Assembly: GCA_964624585.1 (NCBI GenBank)
Contig: CAZUXE010000065.1
Span: 1 to 5,967 of the forward strand
Direction: 5' to 3'
From: CAZUXE01 sp964624585
Lineage (GTDB): Bacteria > Hydrothermota > Tepidihabitantia > B3-TA06
DNA: 5,967 bases
The notes below the pieces were generated by a model. It saw only the letters and a list, made by a program, of their open reading frames with translations. It was not told the DNA's origin and ran no database searches. Below are positions 5,551 through 5,967 of the stretch, piece after piece (within the stretch, counting starts at the first letter, position 1; every line of letters starts with the position of its first letter). A program made the translations under genes and the position numbers.

Positions 5551-5967
5551 ATGAATGTATTAAATAAAATTATTGGATATTGGTTGGATTGTATAAAGTA
5601 TGAAGATGTTTTAACTAAAGATATTTCAATCAACGTTAGAACAAAAGCAGTATTATATCCATTTGAATACGATCCTTTCATTTTTAACAGAACGGAGTCA
5701 GAAGTAGATATAGAAAATCCAGAAATCTTGAATTTTTTAAATCGCTCACGAATTCAAAATGAAGAAATTTATTATGGCTATCCGTTGCTACTTTATTTTG
5801 ACGAAAGAACACAAAAACAATATGTTGCACCATTATTTGTAGTTAAAATTGGATTCAACCAAAACGATCAAGGAATTTCTTTTTATAAAGATGAGTCAAT
5901 TCCCAATTGCGGAATACGGGCACTAGAAGAAATAGGATTGAAAATTGAAGAAATAGCAGAAGAAATA
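5551..5967 (+). CDS. N-terminal part of a putative large helicase-like ATPase (runs off the window)
   Basis: An open frame of 139 codons runs from ATG 5551 to the window edge without a stop. The ATG is the only possible start, since a TGA at 5530-5532 closes the frame upstream. No Shine-Dalgarno site is visible. The N-terminus (IIGYWLDCIKYED, residues 7-19) and the later YYGYPLLLYFD (74-84) followed by YVAPLFVVKIGF (91-102) recall the opening region of large superfamily-1 AAA/UvrD-like helicases, where a YWR-type helix and a YGYP...PLF stretch precede the ATPase motifs. No Walker motif is in the visible part, so the assignment rests on this resemblance alone. The tail GIRALEEIGLKIEEIAEEI is helical and charged. 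Base composition is visibly more AT-rich than in the lip operon, and its codons favour A/T endings, hinting at separate origin. Such helicases are often found in defence or mobile regions, but nothing else here shows that. Confidence 0.55.
   Translation, partial: MNVLNKIIGYWLDCIKYEDVLTKDISINVRTKAVLYPFEYDPFIFNRTESEVDIENPEILNFLNRSRIQNEEIYYGYPLLLYFDERTQKQYVAPLFVVKIGFNQNDQGISFYKDESIPNCGIRALEEIGLKIEEIAEEI

Noticed and set aside
5454..5681. 75-codon - strand frame with hydrophobic stretches
   Set aside because: It overlaps the start of the right-end + strand gene, and its hydrophobicity follows from the AT-rich complement of lysine- and glutamate-rich codons.

Overview
The window looks like a piece of chromosome from an uncultured, probably anaerobic bacterium. 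Pointers to Bacteria are a bacterial-type tRNA-Arg without an encoded CCA, TTGACA-type promoter boxes, and tightly overlapping operon genes. No 16S gene or other phylum marker is present, so I do not name a lineage. Clear Shine-Dalgarno sites are scarce.

Layout. Positions 1-345 hold no convincing gene: first AT-rich sequence, then a striking tract of short GTTACGG-type repeats (about 134-305) that stops 6 bases before a near-consensus promoter (TTGACA, 16-base spacer, GATAAT). From about 347 to 4767 there is one four-gene operon on the + strand with every junction overlapping. It encodes a LipS1-like radical SAM protein, a LipT-like FAD oxidoreductase of the geranylgeranyl-reductase type, a LipS2-like radical SAM protein, and a lipoate:protein ligase that carries its own LplB-type accessory domain and a C-terminal cysteine-rich DUF116-like domain. 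A tRNA-Arg(UCU) gene on the - strand (4916-4989) follows. From 4990 to 5550 there is no intact gene; both strands show short runs that read like broken, frameshifted coding sequence. At 5551 a new AT-rich gene begins and runs off the right edge; its N-terminus resembles the start of large superfamily-1 (AAA/UvrD-like) helicases, but this is tentative.

How the genes work together. The order lipS1-lipT-lipS2-ligase is the one known from the alternative lipoate-assembly route of sulfur-oxidising bacteria and related clusters. The ligase would attach octanoate or lipoate to a carrier lysine, the two radical SAM proteins would together insert the two sulfurs, and the flavoprotein is proposed to act as a redox partner. 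No lipoate-bearing acceptor (GcvH, E2 or LbpA) and no canonical LipA, LipB or LipM is visible here, so the substrate protein is unknown. The most distinctive points are the ligase-LplB-DUF116 fusion and the phased GTTACGG repeat tract immediately upstream of the operon promoter.
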